In this document: positions 35,101 to 46,395 of the stretch, in pieces
Layout of the letters: every line of letters begins with the position of its first letter
Numbering within the stretch: the stretch's first letter is position 1
Assembly (NCBI GenBank): GCA_024516035.1
Contig: CM044967.1
Span: 15,467,145-15,531,144, forward strand
Direction of reading: 5' to 3'
Source of the DNA: Bactericera cockerelli
Taxonomy: Eukaryota; Arthropoda; Insecta; Hemiptera; Triozidae
Length of the DNA: 64,000 nucleotides
Notes under the pieces: model-generated
What the model was told of the DNA's origin: nothing
The model's input: the letters and a program-made list of their open reading frames with translations, nothing else
Databases searched by the model: none
Program-made: the position numbers and the translations under genes

Positions 35101-38083
35101 TATGATTAATCTAACCTGATTTAGACGTTGATTAGGCACCAAATAGCTGTCTAAGTCCGGCATTTCTGAGAATAAATAGTCAGTCCCTCAGCACTTGAAG
35201 ACAAAATACGATGAAAGTTTTATCGATGACATAAGCTGGTTCCACGGAACATTCACAAGAGTGATTCTATTAATTTGACATTTTACACAATTATAAAGAG
35301 GAACTTTTCATTAATATTATGTATTCATAAAATTGAGACTTGATATTTCATTAATTAATTAATGTGCAACACAACACGACACACACCAAATTAAATAAAA
35401 ATTAAATTAGCTATAGATAGGACTTTATTAAAATTAATTATTTTTACGGTGTATGAAAATACTATAAACAGATATCTACCTATAAATTAATTATTTAGTT
35501 TTTACTCTAAAAAACAATCGATAACTCATAAACTACACAGTTATTTTTCATAAAAAATTTATGGAAGAATACTTTAATAACTTTTAAAATAAAATTAGAT
35601 AAAAACAAAAATTAATTTATTTACGAGAATAAAATAAAGATTTTTAAAGTTATTTGTAAGAACACGCGACTGAGATGTATCGAGGGGAAACTGTTAACTA
35701 AAGATTTTCAAGAGTAAGGATAGATATTGACATCCTGATGACATCATGTAAGCCAAAATTCCTGAAGAAGAAGTTTAACATCCCTCCCTAATTAAGAGAA
35801 AAGAAATCATTTTGGGTGAGGCTTCGATGACCAAGGATCAAAAATAAAAGAAAGGATTTATAGACGCCAATAATATCTCGCTCGCTATTTTTGGAATTTC
35901 CTGCGACCGGTTTTTGACCTTCTGACTCTTAAGAGAAAATCTTCGATGGGTTTGTCAACTGTTCGTTGAATGGAATATTATCTGGTTTAGAGTGTTTTAC
36001 CTGAGTTTTAGGGATCAGAAGAAAGTATCCCGATTTAAAACTGCAACCGTTACTTTCTATCCTGCATTCGTAATCAGAATATCTTTTAGATCTTGCAGGA
36101 CATTGAATAACCGATATAATACTAATATGAGAAGCACGATGTTCTGAATCATTGGTTCGATTCTGGGCTGGCTGGGAACAAATATTTTGAACAATATGAT
36201 TTGAATAAATAAAAGTACTATTGGACTTACCTACGTTTAAATATATGTGACCCACGATATATGTGACCAAAATGACCACACTGAAGTACTGTTGGATAAT
36301 ATTTCAATTTCGGTGTAAAGGCAAGGAAAACAACAAACTAATACGTATAGGTTCTGAGTAGATAAATATCCATCTTAAAAGAAAATTACCATTGTTTGTT
36401 TCAGTCAACTTACCATGAGGTTATTGTGCTTTTCCGACAATCCGTCATGATCTATCTTCTGCGAGAGATCACTGAGATCTGAAAAAAAAAGAAACAATAG
36501 CTAGTTCATATACAAAAAATCACTCATAAGTTCTTCTTTTTTATAGTAAAGATAGTCACACTAATCAATTAGTTTATTAAATCAACGCTTAATTCAAGTA
36601 AAAGTGCACTGGTAATCAAGTGGTTAACGTTAGTCTGGTAATCCAGGTAGCGTAGGGATCCGTTGGTTCAAATCCCACCCAGTGCACGAAATTTTCCACA
36701 TTAATTTGAGTTTGTGACCACATAATAATAAGACTCTAAGGAGTCTAAGGGTTAGGTGGTAGAAAATGCTTTGAGCATTAATTATTTACCTTCCACTAAA
36801 GAGTATTATTATTATAATGGTTGACTGACAATGGTATATTTCCATTAGTATGTCATTGATAAACACACCAACATCACTAATCAGTTGATTAGTGATTCAT
36901 CACCCTGTTTAATCTGGTTAATAAACATATCCTTAGGATGGCTCAAGGTAGATTTGTCCGTTTTCTCACCGGATGGGTTTTTCCCAAATGGCGGGCTGCC
37001 ATTTGAGACTTAAAAATCCACAATTTTTTCTTAAATATTTCGACCAACAAGAAAATACCCATTCACAATTTAACGTGTCTAGTAGCTTAAATACCTTCCA
37101 TTGCCTGATTGCACCCCATCTTTCAACTTAAACTTAAATCGATAGCCTGATTGCACCTCATCTTTCAACTTATATCGATAGCCTGATTGCAACAACTATC
37201 GATAGCCTGATTGCACCCCATCTTTCAACTTACATTAAATTTCAAATTAACCTTAAAATTTAAGTTGAATTGATATAAAAAAAAATTTAAGTTGATATAG
37301 AAAAATTTTGCTAGCCCGGTAATTGAACCCATAACCCAGAGCATGCCAGTGTGATATGCACGAGCTATTCTCTAAGTAATTAATTCTAAGTGCCGCGAGC
37401 CATTTTTCAAAATAGGTAAAGCACAAAAATACAGAGGGAGAGAACCCAGCCGGGGTATTTATGCATGACTAACTGATTTCACGTGTTAGATTGACCATAA
37501 GGGTGAAATTTTTCACTTTTCATACAGACGTTAAAAGCGTAGGTGTAAAAAAAACTCTTTTTAATGTCCATTGTTAAATGGAAAACTTAGGTACCGCTTT
37601 AATTTTGTTTTGCAAGGCGACGCTTAGTCTGGAAAGACAGCTGTCTCAATAGTTATTATCTGCAAGCTTTTTTACTTTCCTTTTATCCTATAAAATAAGG
37701 AAAGTATTGTATTTAATTAAATCAACTCAAATTAATGAGGAAAAATTCATGCACTGGGTGTGATTCGAACCAACGGATCCCTACTCTACCTGGATTACCA
37801 GTCTAGCGCTTTAACCACTTGACTACCAGTGAAAGAGATAATATAGAATAAATTCACGAGCTGTGGTAAGTATGAAGTCTTGTAAGGTGCTTGTTTAATT
37901 TTCTGCGTTGCTTATATGAATGGATGAAATGTAAATGGATTTTAGGTATAGGTATAGGTATAGGTACCTATATTAAAATTATTTATTTACCTTCGGTTTT
38001 GATGATAAAGTTAAGCGCCCTGTTTTCCGATGGCACCGAGAGAGTAGTCATGATGATCGGTTCAGTCTTGATGATGTAGCATT
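25762..38083 (-). CDS. peb: Hindsight/Pebbled (RREB1-type) zinc-finger transcription factor
   Basis: Six minus-strand exons (38083-37991, 36478-36414, 33019-31995, 31887-29561, 29019-28263, 26160-25762) join in frame to about 1,540 residues, given one missing base at 32798-32800. Sixteen zinc fingers are visible: six in exon 3, four in exon 4, four in exon 5, two in exon 6. Exact landmarks of the family are the finger FTTNGNMHRH, the segment FRKMKLRGEFPCRLC with FPNLRALKGHNRVH, and FPWSSSLRRHILTHTG with LLFTTKSNCDRHLLRKHG. The family is a nuclear DNA-binding repressor/attenuator; in Drosophila it acts in midgut, amnioserosa, trachea, eye and follicle cells, and it binds CtBP. PLDLS and PQDLS motifs fit this. 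Fly Hindsight is longer (about 1,900 residues, 14 fingers), so low-complexity spacers are shorter here. The start may be the ATG at 38051 or lie in an upstream exon. Confidence 0.92.
26540..28191. mobile_element. 1.65 kb near-perfect inverted repeat (foldback-type element) in the last peb intron
   Basis: The left arm (26540 to about 27290) and the right arm (about 27440-28191) are reverse complements, with only scattered mismatches and single-base gaps over roughly 700 bp. Pairing decays gradually toward a centre near 27340. The ends read TACAGGTGTCCCACC and GGTGGGACACCCTGTA. The motif ACAGGGTG(G/T) recurs in each arm (left arm about 26662, 26790, 26928, 27068; inverted at about 27095 and 27217). 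No transposase is encoded. A foldback or MITE-like DNA element is the best guess; family unknown. Confidence 0.9.
28263..29019 (-). CDS. peb: peb exon 5, zinc fingers 11-14
   Basis: Acceptor CTTTTCAG, donor GTAAGA. The first base completes Arg, then SESEHNATTSVETAPKKKSA, then NRVFCPYCDRKFPWSSSLRR (finger 11), CSHC finger 12, CVYC finger 13, an acidic Ser/Glu spacer, and CYLC finger 14. Ends DYANRK in phase 0. Fingers 11 and 12 are the most conserved pair in the family. Confidence 0.93.
29561..31887 (-). CDS. peb: peb exon 4, zinc fingers 7-10, CtBP motifs, acidic run
   Basis: The largest exon (about 2.3 kb). From its 5' end: SPEPNAVDISPMDSSCGDEE, then FRKMKLRGEFPCRLC finger 7, CNMC finger 8, CSIC finger 9. 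About 150 residues later come ETPLDLS, VLDLSKK and MPQDLSIK, which match PxDLS CtBP-binding motifs. A Pro/Phe-rich middle follows, then a lone finger (CEHC..RHIKQQH), then an acidic run of some 40 Asp/Glu-rich residues, and a Ser/Gly/Asp-rich end. Donor GTAAGA after GSDGN plus AG (phase 2). If the acceptor at 31899 is used instead, the exon begins at 31898 and gains DLSK. Confidence 0.92.
31995..33019 (-). CDS. peb: peb exon 3, zinc fingers 1-6, contains a 1-nt frameshift
   Basis: Starts ISTARIPTGKEKFECWICKA after CTTTACAG. Fingers: CWIC..HLKSH; CKIC..RHSLIH; CKFC..RHVRANH; CPVC..HLSDMH; CHKC..HIYMVH; and CDKC..HMKTC (C2HC-like). The linker after finger 2 should read HTGERPFKC but reads HTGSALSS because the C-run at 32798-32800 (a G-run on the coding strand) is one base short. 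The following frame is then open to 31974. The 3' limit is uncertain: AAC|GTAGGA at 31995/31994 pairs in phase 0 with the acceptor at 31888; CGT-internal donor C|GTGAAG at 32030/32029 pairs in phase 1 with the acceptor at 31899. Confidence 0.85.
33080..33215 (-). repeat. Family G repeat, reverse copy
   Basis: AACAGAAAAGTAAGAAGTTG, GAATATCAGAATATACATGG and CATCAGCAGGTAATAGTTCT mirror the blocks at 6051-6260. In the intron between peb exons 2 and 3. Confidence 0.6.
33396..33540 (-). mobile_element. tRNA-headed SINE type A
   Basis: Full reverse copy: AACTACTCAAACTCGCTCTA, box B GGGACTTGAACCACCGGCCT, head end ATCAAGCTACTGAGGTCGG. Confidence 0.7.
33640..33915 (-). mobile_element. tRNA-like SINE, type F
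   Basis: On the minus strand the head AGCCAGCCTCCTTGGTCTAA, box B TGAGTTCGATCCCCGGTCGG, and then about 190 bp of body. A T-run and TTTATTTA repeats follow at 33935-34010. Confidence 0.5.
34020..36413. other. Intronic sequence between peb exons 2 and 3
   Basis: 34140-34480 looks like the remnant of a repeat with overlapping open frames on both strands but no recognisable protein. 34780-34934 is an inverted-repeat element. 34940-36400 is AT-rich with nothing recognised. Confidence 0.45.
34780..34934. mobile_element. Small MITE-like element
   Basis: Termini GAACCTGGATACAC and GTTTATCCAGGTTC are inverted repeats matching at 13 of 14 positions. Related strings (TCTTATATCCAGGTTC) occur near 55620. 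No clear target duplication. Confidence 0.5.
36414..36478 (-). CDS. peb: peb exon 2 (65 nt)
   Basis: Acceptor after a T-run (TTTTTTTTCAG), donor GTAAGT. Reads DLSDLSQKIDHDGLSEKHNN followed by LM, phase 1 to 0. It joins FIIKTE to the zinc-finger exon. No domain is present. Confidence 0.75.
36605..36815 (+). mobile_element. tRNA-headed SINE type C
   Basis: GTGCACTGGTAATCAAGTGG head, TTGGTTCAAATCCCACCCAG box B, TTCCACTAAAGAGTATTATT tail. Begins about 125 bases upstream of peb exon 2. Confidence 0.7.
37085..37240 (+). repeat. Tandem repeat around GATAGCCTGATTGCACCCC
   Basis: TAGCCTGATTGCACCCCATC followed by TTTCAACTTA recurs four times with variable spacing and truncated units. Confidence 0.75.
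37722..37830 (-). mobile_element. Type C SINE, head half
   Basis: Reverse copy with GATTCGAACCAACGGATCCC and CGCTTTAACCACTTGACTAC; the 3' tail is missing. Lies 160 bases from peb exon 1 on its intron side. Confidence 0.65.
37991..38083 (-). CDS. peb: peb exon 1 of those found; candidate start codon
   Basis: Acceptor-like TTTTTTCAG, donor GTAAAT. Reads xCYIIKTEPIIMTTLSVPSE, then NRALNFIIKTE plus one base (phase 1). The first ATG is at 38051. If the frame is open upstream, the preceding exon must end in phase 1; otherwise the first part is 5' UTR. Two IIKTE repeats lie within 20 residues; KTE is reminiscent of a sumoylation-type motif but this is weak. Phase matches the next exon. Confidence 0.72.
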
Positions 38084-38237
38084 CTGAAAAAATAAAAGAA
38101 AGAAAACCAATTGGTCACGAGGTCCAGGTTGAAAGATCGACAAATAATTATCAGCTAAATCCTCTAAATATTTGACAGATATTTGTCAAAACAATCATTG
38201 TAATTGGCCATATTATCATAAATTGTCACACAGCATG

Positions 38238-38443
38238 TCCCGGTAGCTCAGTGGTAAAGGCGGCACTCTGTGAATCCAGAGATTCCAGAGGTCGCGGGTT
38301 CGAAACCCATCCGGGATATGACAAGTTATCCTCCCAATTGGGATTTTTACCACATAATAATATGTCTTGGGCTTACTGCTGGAATATTGGGACTCTAATA
38401 GTCCTAATCGGGCAGTATAAATAAGGCGATATTATTATTATTT
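38238..38443 (+). mobile_element. tRNA-headed SINE type B, full length
   Basis: TCCCGGTAGCTCAGTGGTAA to GGGCAGTATAAATAAGGCGA plus (ATT)n. Very close to the copy at 8704, suggesting recent activity. Confidence 0.75.
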
Positions 38444-39229
38444 TCATATTCTCATATATTGCATAAAAACACAATGGTCAAATTAAAATGTTTGCCTTTT
38501 TGAGTAAATGAGCATGTGTACTAATTTATTGTAACTATACAAGTAAGCATACTTAGCTATAAACCTAGCCTACCACCCTACCAATAGAATATACGGGTTT
38601 TATGATTCTTATAGAAACAGCTGTGAACGTAATTTATGATGGTAAAGTACCTACAACGTCTAGTACAACTTCTCAATTTTCAGTTTTAAGAAAAATACCT
38701 CCAGATTTGATCGGAAGTAAAATGATCTTTCTGAACTTTATTAATGAAACAAATTGATAAAAAAGGCCAAGATATAATTGCGTTTCTCACACATGACATT
38801 CAGCTCAACGGACGGGGGAGTTTCTGTGTTGGAAATTATTTATTTTGTTGGTCTCTTCAGTCACCATAGAAACTAACGATGGGATGAGAAACCTAAAGGG
38901 ACTGACTGTAGGAGAGACAGCTGCCAGGGGGAGTAAAAATCCCTGATAGGAAAACTTCTCAGGAGAAGGGACGCTATATGACGCTAATCGATATGAGGCG
39001 AGAGAGAGAGAGAATGGAAACATCACCAATGCGAACACCTTGTCTATCAAAACAGCAGGCGTAGCAGTTTGTCGATAATTTCACTTGACAGTAATATACA
39101 TATCAACAAAAACAAATTCTATGCCTTCAGAGAAAATTCGGTCCTTCGGACTACCCAGGGATAGTTTTAGTATGGGCCTCGCCGAGTATTTCTAAAATAA
39201 ATAGTCATAAAACTGATCAGGATTCTCGC

Positions 39230-39360
39230 GGTGGTTGATCGCACATAGAAATATGTGGTTCAGGACGAGCCAACTTTTCCATTATCGTTGGCTGGAGACC
39301 ACCACTCCCCCCGCTGTAGTCAAGCTGGTTACAACAACAACAACAACAAAGTTAAAAGTC
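39230..39360 (+). repeat. Family I repeat (GTGGTTCAGGACGAGCCAAC)
   Basis: GGTTGATCGCACATAGAAAT, GGCTGGAGACCACCACTCCC and AAGCTGGTTACAACAACAAC. Partial relatives lie at 3310-3390 and 17565-17645. Confidence 0.55.
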
Positions 39361-40887
39361 ATAGAGTTTGTTATATAGTTTTTAAAAAAAAATTGACGGC
39401 AACGCTGAAAGACAAACCATCTCGAATAAGTCTAATAACAAAACTGAAAAAATTCATCCATGTTAGCACAAAATGGCAGGGTTCCCAGATATACATTATC
39501 TCCTATGGCGATGTTTGGCGATTGAGATCCATTGCTGAGAGTCATGATACTCGTAGATAATTCTGAACTTTGAAAACTTGCTATGAGAAGGTATCTAGTA
39601 CAACTTCTCACTTTTCTGTTTATACTGATGCTGATTCACGGGAGCAAACTGTGAGCCATAATTGTATGTATTTTAAACCGCCACAAAGGAAATGAGTGCC
39701 CCTGAAATCAAAACCCAAGATTTTTTCGTGGCACGTGCTACGGATTTCGGGTGATCATGTTTGGGCACCTGTTTTGGTTTCCGAGGAAAGGGGATCAGAA
39801 TTGAGAGTTCTGGATTAGGATCTCAGGATGTGGTGGTTATGGAGAAGAAGGGAAGGATTATCTTGTATTGAAACGGCCCTGGGGACATCTGGTAGAACTT
39901 CTCACTTTTTTTGTTTTGACTGATGTAAAAATTCCTAATCAAGGAACAGGTAGATCAATTACAACAATTAAAAAAAAAAAAAATGAGAAATAACTAAACC
40001 AAATGGTCAATTGATTGAGAGTGCTGCCTCATGACATTGGCAATAATTAACTTCTGAATAGGAGATTAGGTAGTAATTCTTTTGAAAATAATAATAAATA
40101 AAACGATAAAATTTTAATTACTGCACGCCTTCTGGAACACGGATTTCTCAAGGTTCTAATTTCAAACAATCAACTTTTAAACCATCAATTTATGGACTAT
40201 CATTGTATAGACCATCAATCTATGGACCATCAATGCCTTTGTACTTTCCATTTCCTGTTAGTTACTACACATTAAAAGGAGCGCAATCGGTGACTTTTTT
40301 CGGTTACAATTATTTCTCTTCCAGCTGAGAACAAGCAAGACGATTGTGTTACCGGCAGTGGGGATCTGAATATGATAACGAATTTTAAGAGAGAAACAAG
40401 ATAGACCATCACAAGAACCATTTGCCATGCCTAGAACAATCTTTTCCTTCCTGCACGACGCACGTTAAAAAATCTATATAAATAGTTTACCTACATGGTC
40501 CTCTATGTAGTACTTATATTTCCTTGCTACAAGGGGTCTCAAAAAAGAGGGAAAATAATTAATTTCATATCTGTAACAAATAGATATCTTTTTTGAGAGA
40601 AATCGTTCATTCTAAAGTCATTAAAGCAATAAATATATATATTTATTTTTTTCTCTAAAATAGTATAGGTACAATTAAAAATCTCCTCCCTTATCGAGCA
40701 GCTGGACAAGGGGCCCATGACACACACTGACACACTTTGAGTTGCCTGGATTAAAGTAAATTTCATGAACTTTTTACTAATGCTATAAAATGATAAAAAT
40801 ATTATTCACCTACATAAAAATTCAGTAAAGGTCTTGAAATAATCTCCAAAGTTTAGGCAAACTTCAGAAAGACGTTTATAGCATTAA

Positions 40888-40958
40888 AATCTAGCTGAAA
40901 CCAGGACTTGAACCACCGACCTCTAGGTTACGAGTCCGCCGCCTTCTTGATCCACCAC
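40888..40958 (-). repeat. Type A SINE, head fragment
   Basis: GGACTTGAACCACCGACCTC and TACGAGTCCGCCGCCTT; the element is cut at both ends. Confidence 0.6.
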
Positions 40959-41209
40959 TTATTCTCACTTTTTGTGTATACTGATACTGATTCTAACGTT
41001 CCAAGACCCCCTGTATAGACCTGTGTCCGCTCCAGCTCTAGTACTTTGCACCCTCGTATCACCTGCTTCGGCTCAAACCCCCAGAACACCTGCTCCTAGC
41101 AAATAGAGAAACCAATTATCCTAATAGGATGTAGGTACAGAGGATGTACCTACCCAGAGACTGCCAGAGAGAGCCAGTATGAAAATTGTTGTTACCAGCC
41201 TGGATACGA

Positions 41210-41700
41210 GTCAACGGTTTTTCTCCTCAGATCAGCTGCTCGAAGAATGTACGTTAAGATTTGAACGGAAAACGAGATACATATTTATTTTTTTATCGTC
41301 ACGAGTGTATTCAGGGTGATTTAGGCATGGCCGTAGAAACAGTCAGAACATGCCTCCTATATCGACGAATCAACGGGTGTTCTCTCCTCTCACCTGTCGA
41401 TCAATAATGTATTTTAAAGTTTGAATGGAAAAAAAGAAACTTTTTACAAAAAAATTCAACCGATCCCAGTAGGTCAGTCTAAAATTAGCCGTTCGACTTT
41501 CGGGTCCAAGTCTGACATTTTTTTTTACCGTCACGAGCGTACTGAAGCTCGCTCGGCAAGGCATGGCCGTAAAACAGGTCAAAACAGAACATGATGTCTT
41601 TTTCAACGAGTAAACGTGTTTTCTCTCATTTCACCTGCTATTAGTTAAGTATTTAAGTTCACAGTTGAAGGGGATACGGGATGAATTTTTAATTTTACAT
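41210..41700 (+). repeat. Diverged tandem repeat, about 3 units
   Basis: Blocks such as AGGCATGGCCGTA(G/A)AA, TTTACCGTCACGAGCGTA and TCTCTC(C/A)T..CACCTG recur about every 180-230 bp. Confidence 0.55.
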
Positions 41701-41892
41701 CACACGTTCTTAAATTTATTTAGATTTAGACTGTCAGCGCAAAACTTCATAAATATCTTAGACAGAATGTTTTGCGTCAATCCACTCCCTAAAAGAAAAG
41801 AAAAAATACCTTATGTGTCTAAATTAAATATTTCATTATGGATTGAGGTTCGATAATATTAACACTCAATTTGTCATACTTCTGTTCTGTTA

Positions 41893-42017
41893 ATCATAAG
41901 TTTCACAATTATTCAAACTCGCTTTACTAAAAAAAAAATTGTATACCTGGAACTTGAACCACCGACCTCCAGGTTACGAGTCCGCCGCCTAATCGATCAA
42001 GCTACTGAGGTCGGAGA
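41893..42017 (-). mobile_element. tRNA-headed SINE type A
   Basis: Reverse copy: ATTCAAACTCGCTTTACTAA, an A-run, box B GAACTTGAACCACCGACCTC, head end CAAGCTACTGAGGTCGG. Confidence 0.65.
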
Positions 42018-42635
42018 TATATGAATGGAAAACTCTGCAAGTTAAGGAAAACCACAGTCGAAATTGATAAAGAACAAGAGAAAGCAAGAAGGCAACAAAA
42101 TGAAGACACGTAACCCCCGAGAATATTTCCCACTATTCCTTTTTATAGGACAAGGGAAAGCAAAAATGGAGGCTGATGGCAAAAAGCCAATCTGGAAAAT
42201 TGAAAAAGACATCGGCATCATCTTCTACACCATTTCCCGCTCAGGGGGGGGGGGGGGGGGGTGTTGGCGAATGCTCTCGAAAGCTGTTTCGCATTGCGAG
42301 GAAAAGAAAATGGCTGGAGAACTGTAGCTTCTCGGAACATTTACAGTGCCGAGATTATCGACGCAAAGCGCTCTTCGGTCCTGTGTTGAAAATCAATACA
42401 GTCAAACCAAAATACGAGTAGGTATATTAAGAGTTCTCAAAGGACCGAAATTTTTAACCCTCTCTTATCCAGATTTCTCTTAGAGGATAATATTCCCTCA
42501 TAAAGAGATAAATTTGACCAGGAATTATAAAATAAAACTTGATCAAGGGCGGTGCATATGCCAGATATGCCTACGACATTCTCTTCCAACGAGAAATTCA
42601 AAAATATTCACTGTGAAAGGTCTTCTTCATTTATC

Positions 42636-42735
42636 TGAGTTTGTGAACACATAATAATAAGACTCTGAGGGTTGGCCGGTAGAAATGCTTTGAGCATTAA
42701 CTTCGCCTGGCGGTTACCTTCCACTAAAAAGTATT
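42636..42735 (+). repeat. Type C SINE, 3' half
   Basis: GAGTTTGTGAACACATAATA through GGTTACCTTCCACTAAAAAG; no tRNA head. Confidence 0.6.
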
Positions 42736-43243
42736 TTTGCTATTATTTTCTCAAAACTTTAACCTGAGGTCATCGCTATTGAAAGGACTTCTGTGGAAAA
42801 TAACACCCCCCCCCCCCCTACCCCCTCAACTCAACTCAGTGGATTGAAGAAGCAATTCCTTTGTTACATAAATAAATAATTAATAATTCTCTAGAAGCTC
42901 TATAGCCCGGGTGGTTTTATAGTAAACTTTCATACGGGGATACAACGACGTTGCCATGGTTACAAACTTTCAATACAATGAAGACGAAATTCCGCTTTAG
43001 CTCCGCCTTTACGAGAAAAATCCTTAGTCCTTCCTCCCCCCCTCCTCCTCCTCCTCCTCCTCCCTCTCCCAAGCTTTCTAATCTCTCCCATATCATCCTC
43101 GCTCCTAACACAGGAATACATGACTTTCATATATTGCTGTAGAAAGCGGAAAACTCTCAAAGAACCTCTCGGAAGCCTTATCCCTAACGGTGGATCAATA
43201 ATTTTTAATTAATTTGAGCTTCGAATATTCAGGACCATCTAGT

Positions 43244-43560
43244 AGTCACCGTGCCCTGGGTGGGTAGCGCACTTGCAAGCATGGTGACCTGTGTTCGTAC
43301 CCCAGCAGGACAAGAATTTATTTGCTCTGTACGTTTATTTTTATTTTCTAATTATTATTTTATTTACATTGTATTCAATGTATTTATACTCAAATAAATA
43401 AAGAGGTGCTTTGTTAAACTGTTGGCATAATGGGACTACCTGTCTTGCGCTGACAGTCTAAATAAAGCACTACTTATACTTATATGTCCGGGATGTCCGG
43501 GTTTCACTCATACCTCGTGATGAAAAATGAGTAGCTGCTGTAATGTGGGTAGCGACCAAG
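43244..43560 (+). mobile_element. Type D SINE interrupted by another repeat
   Basis: Head and box B (GTGTTCGTACCCCAGC) run to CTGCTCTGTAC-like sequence near 43330. The body resumes near 43484 (GGATGTCCGGGTTTCACTCA, CCTCGTGATGAAAAATGAG). The 150 bp between ends in GGGACTACCTGTC...CAGTCTAAATAAAGCA, the tail also seen at 8550. Target duplication not resolved. Confidence 0.6.
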
Positions 43561-43769
43561 CGCGGAATTATAGCCAAAATAAGATACATGATGGGATATA
43601 ATAACAGAAAGAAACACATTTTATTCACGACCATGCATACGTATAGTAGGAGCGGTGAACGAAAAAAAATGCTCATTTTTTTAAGTAATAAAATAGGTCG
43701 TTTAGCCAGATTTGCATCACTATAATAAATTGTGTTTAGCAGCCAATACTGAAGCCATATCCACTAACC

Positions 43770-43885
43770 CTACTACCTCGATGGATAAGGAAGGCGCCAG
43801 GCCTTGGACTTGTAACCTGGAGGTCGTTGGTTCGAGTCCCAAATAGATTAAATATTTAGTAAAGCTAGTTTGCTGTTTGTGTAAT
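43770..43885 (+). mobile_element. Diverged type A SINE
   Basis: ACCTCGATGGATAAGGAAGG, GTAACCTGGAGGTCGTTGGT, box B GGTTCGAGTCCC, TTTAGTAAAGCTAGTTTG. Confidence 0.58.
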
Positions 43886-44384
43886 TCTGACAGTGGTCTG
43901 GTGAGCTTTCTTGTATCGCAATATTCAGTTAGCCAAAGATGATTATATTTCAACTCAATTGGTCTTTTTTCTTCTTTTTTTCTTGTTGTTATTATTAGTA
44001 AGTAAAAGGTGATCTAAAATAATTTTAGAGTGAATAAAGACGACCTATTTTACGCACAAGCCTAAAAAAATTATACAACAAACTGTAGGTATAGAACACA
44101 AGCTTTATCTGAAGGGTGGTAGATATTTTCTGGCCGTTTTAAGGTCACAAGGGATCGATTGAATCCAGTGTTTCACATTTCCTGTGTGTTGTTACTGTGT
44201 TGTAAATATTATGCATTATCATTATCAAAATCTTCGTAAAAAAATCATCGTTTACTTTTTTACCAGTTCCTAGCTTGAAGAAGAGTTTTTTTTCCGTATT
44301 GCCGTTGACTTTCAAATTGTACATCGCGTTCATTGATTGTATTTTTCTCGGAAAAAAAGTCATTCGTCCAAATATTCCGAATGC

Positions 44385-44480
44385 GGCTGCATCCAACTTC
44401 CGGGCCGAGGCATGGCCGTATATTTATTTTTCCTAACCCTACTCTACACAAAGAGTCATTGCCGTACATCATTTCGGGCT
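44385..44480 (+). repeat. Family J repeat, copy 1
   Basis: GAGGCATGGCCGTATATTTA, CCTAACCCTACTCTACACAA and ATTGCCGTACATCATTTC; second copy at 45970-46065. Confidence 0.65.
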
Positions 44481-45424
44481 TTAACGCATCATTATTGTTA
44501 CTGTTAGCGTACACACCGAAAATATTGTCGTAATGGAACACCCAGTCTCGAGCCGATAGCCCCACAGTCTAAAGAGAGCACAACAATACTATAATAATCA
44601 AAATCTTTGTTTCGAAAAGGTCGTTCATCCGACCATTTTATAACCACACCCGATGTTACTTAACGAAAGCAACATCACTATCTGATCTGATATTCTGATG
44701 TATGAGGGCCATTGCTGATGAATTTGTCGATACTCATGTACCATTTGATCAGTGACCGTAAATAATCTAGTTTTGGTATCGGTCCATCGTTACCAATAAA
44801 TAACAAGGAAATGATTTTCGTTGCTAGTAAAATATTAAAGATAGCAAATTTTATAAATACGGAGTAGACTCATCAATTAATTATCCAATATAAAGTATGT
44901 ATGAAAAGTTTCAGTAGTGATTCACACTATTAACAATCTGACATGTTTTGTGTGTACTTATGAAAGGAAATAAATTATTCTTACATAAAAACCAATATAC
45001 ACAATTACACAACAACAAAAATCCATATAAATTTATCAAAATAATCGACAGAATCCGATTCACGTAAAAATGCAATACCTGACCAATTTAAATTTTTAAA
45101 AGTTTCATATTCATTTTGAATTAATTAAAAATCAAAACAGACAATTAGTCAAAAAAGGAAAAGTGAGAAGATCTGATATGAAAATCTTTAACTCAGCATT
45201 ATTGATATATCGTGACTCTTACTGAACACAAAGAATTCTAATCCCAGAATCCAGCACGGAACACGGATTCTGATCAACGATCTTGAAAAGGAAAATAAAA
45301 TCTCGGTAACCAATCAAACGTGAGGATACCTGAAGAAAAAAAATCTCAAACCTCCCATGCATTAAGAAACCAGTGATTTGAAATAAAATGGAGAAGAAGA
45401 CCTCAAGAGATCCAACACACAGGT

Positions 45425-45705
45425 CCAGAACAGGTTGCAGAGTTGATTTAGAAGAGATTTATAAGTTGCCATCTTGAAATTCACTGCTTTGATTTTATTT
45501 TCTGCGTTGAAGTTGGCTTCAAGTTGAGAAGCCATCATTCATGACTTTAGAAAAAATTGCAACAGAAAAAATTGCAACTTAGAAGAGATTTAAAAGTTGC
45601 CATCTTGAAATTCACTGCTTTGATTTTATTTTCTGCGTTGTAGTTGGCTTAAGAAGCCATCATCATACAATTCAAACATGACTTTAGAAAAAATTGCAAC
45701 AAGAC
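45425..45705 (+). repeat. Tandem duplication, unit about 140 bp
   Basis: GTTGCCATCTTGAAATTCAC, TTTGATTTTATTTTCTGCGT and GACTTTAGAAAAAATTGCAA each occur twice in order. A type A SINE starts 20 bases downstream. Confidence 0.8.
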
Positions 45706-45723
45706 TTGGCTTTAATAAGGATA

Positions 45724-46065
45724 CCTCAGCAGCTTGATCGATAAGGCGGCGGACTTGTAAACTGGAGGTCGGTGGTTCAAGTCTCGGTTTCAGCTAGATT
45801 TAGTAAAGCGAGTTTGAGTAGTTGTGATACGACGAAAGTGATTAACACAAATAAGATAACTTTTTATAACTTAACTGTAAGCCGTTAATATTACTTGGTG
45901 AAAAACAATTTCTCTATAATCGTTTTTTACATGTTAATTTAGATGTAACAAGGCAATTTACGTCGGCTGGGCCCCAATTCCGGCCCGAGGCATGGCCTTA
46001 TATTTATTTTTCCTAACCCTACTCTACACAATGAGGCATTGCCGTACATCATTTTTGGACCTGAA
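45724..46065 (+). mobile_element. Type A SINE and family J copy 2
   Basis: 45724-45866 is a type A element (CAGCTTGATCGATAAGGCGG, GGTGGTTCAAGTCTCGG). 45970-46065 repeats the family J block with GAGGCATGGCCTTATATTTA. Confidence 0.65.
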
Positions 46066-46395
46066 TATGGCGCCACCGATCAACCTCAGTAGCCAAGAGG
46101 AGAGCTGTTGACTCTCAATCAGGTGATCCAGGTTTAAATTATGGCAAAATAGAACTAGCATCTTTTGACATACAACAAGACTTTAATAATAAGAACGACA
46201 AACATTATATCGTGGACACAATAACAAATTCTTGATTTGATAACAAAATACAGTAGCCCGTTAATATTACTTGGTGAAAAACATTTATATTTTGAGGGAA
46301 TGAATTCTAGGCACGTGTCGAGAATTTTTAAATGGTCCGGCGCATACCTGCTTGGTTGTATAAGCTGTGGACTGTAGGTATCTACCACATGCACC

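Noticed and set aside
42064..42421. Open frames through a run of 18 G
   Set aside because: Gly runs from a homopolymer; no supporting features.
42917..43160. Gly/Arg-rich and Pro-rich frames
   Set aside because: They result from a CTC/GAG simple repeat.
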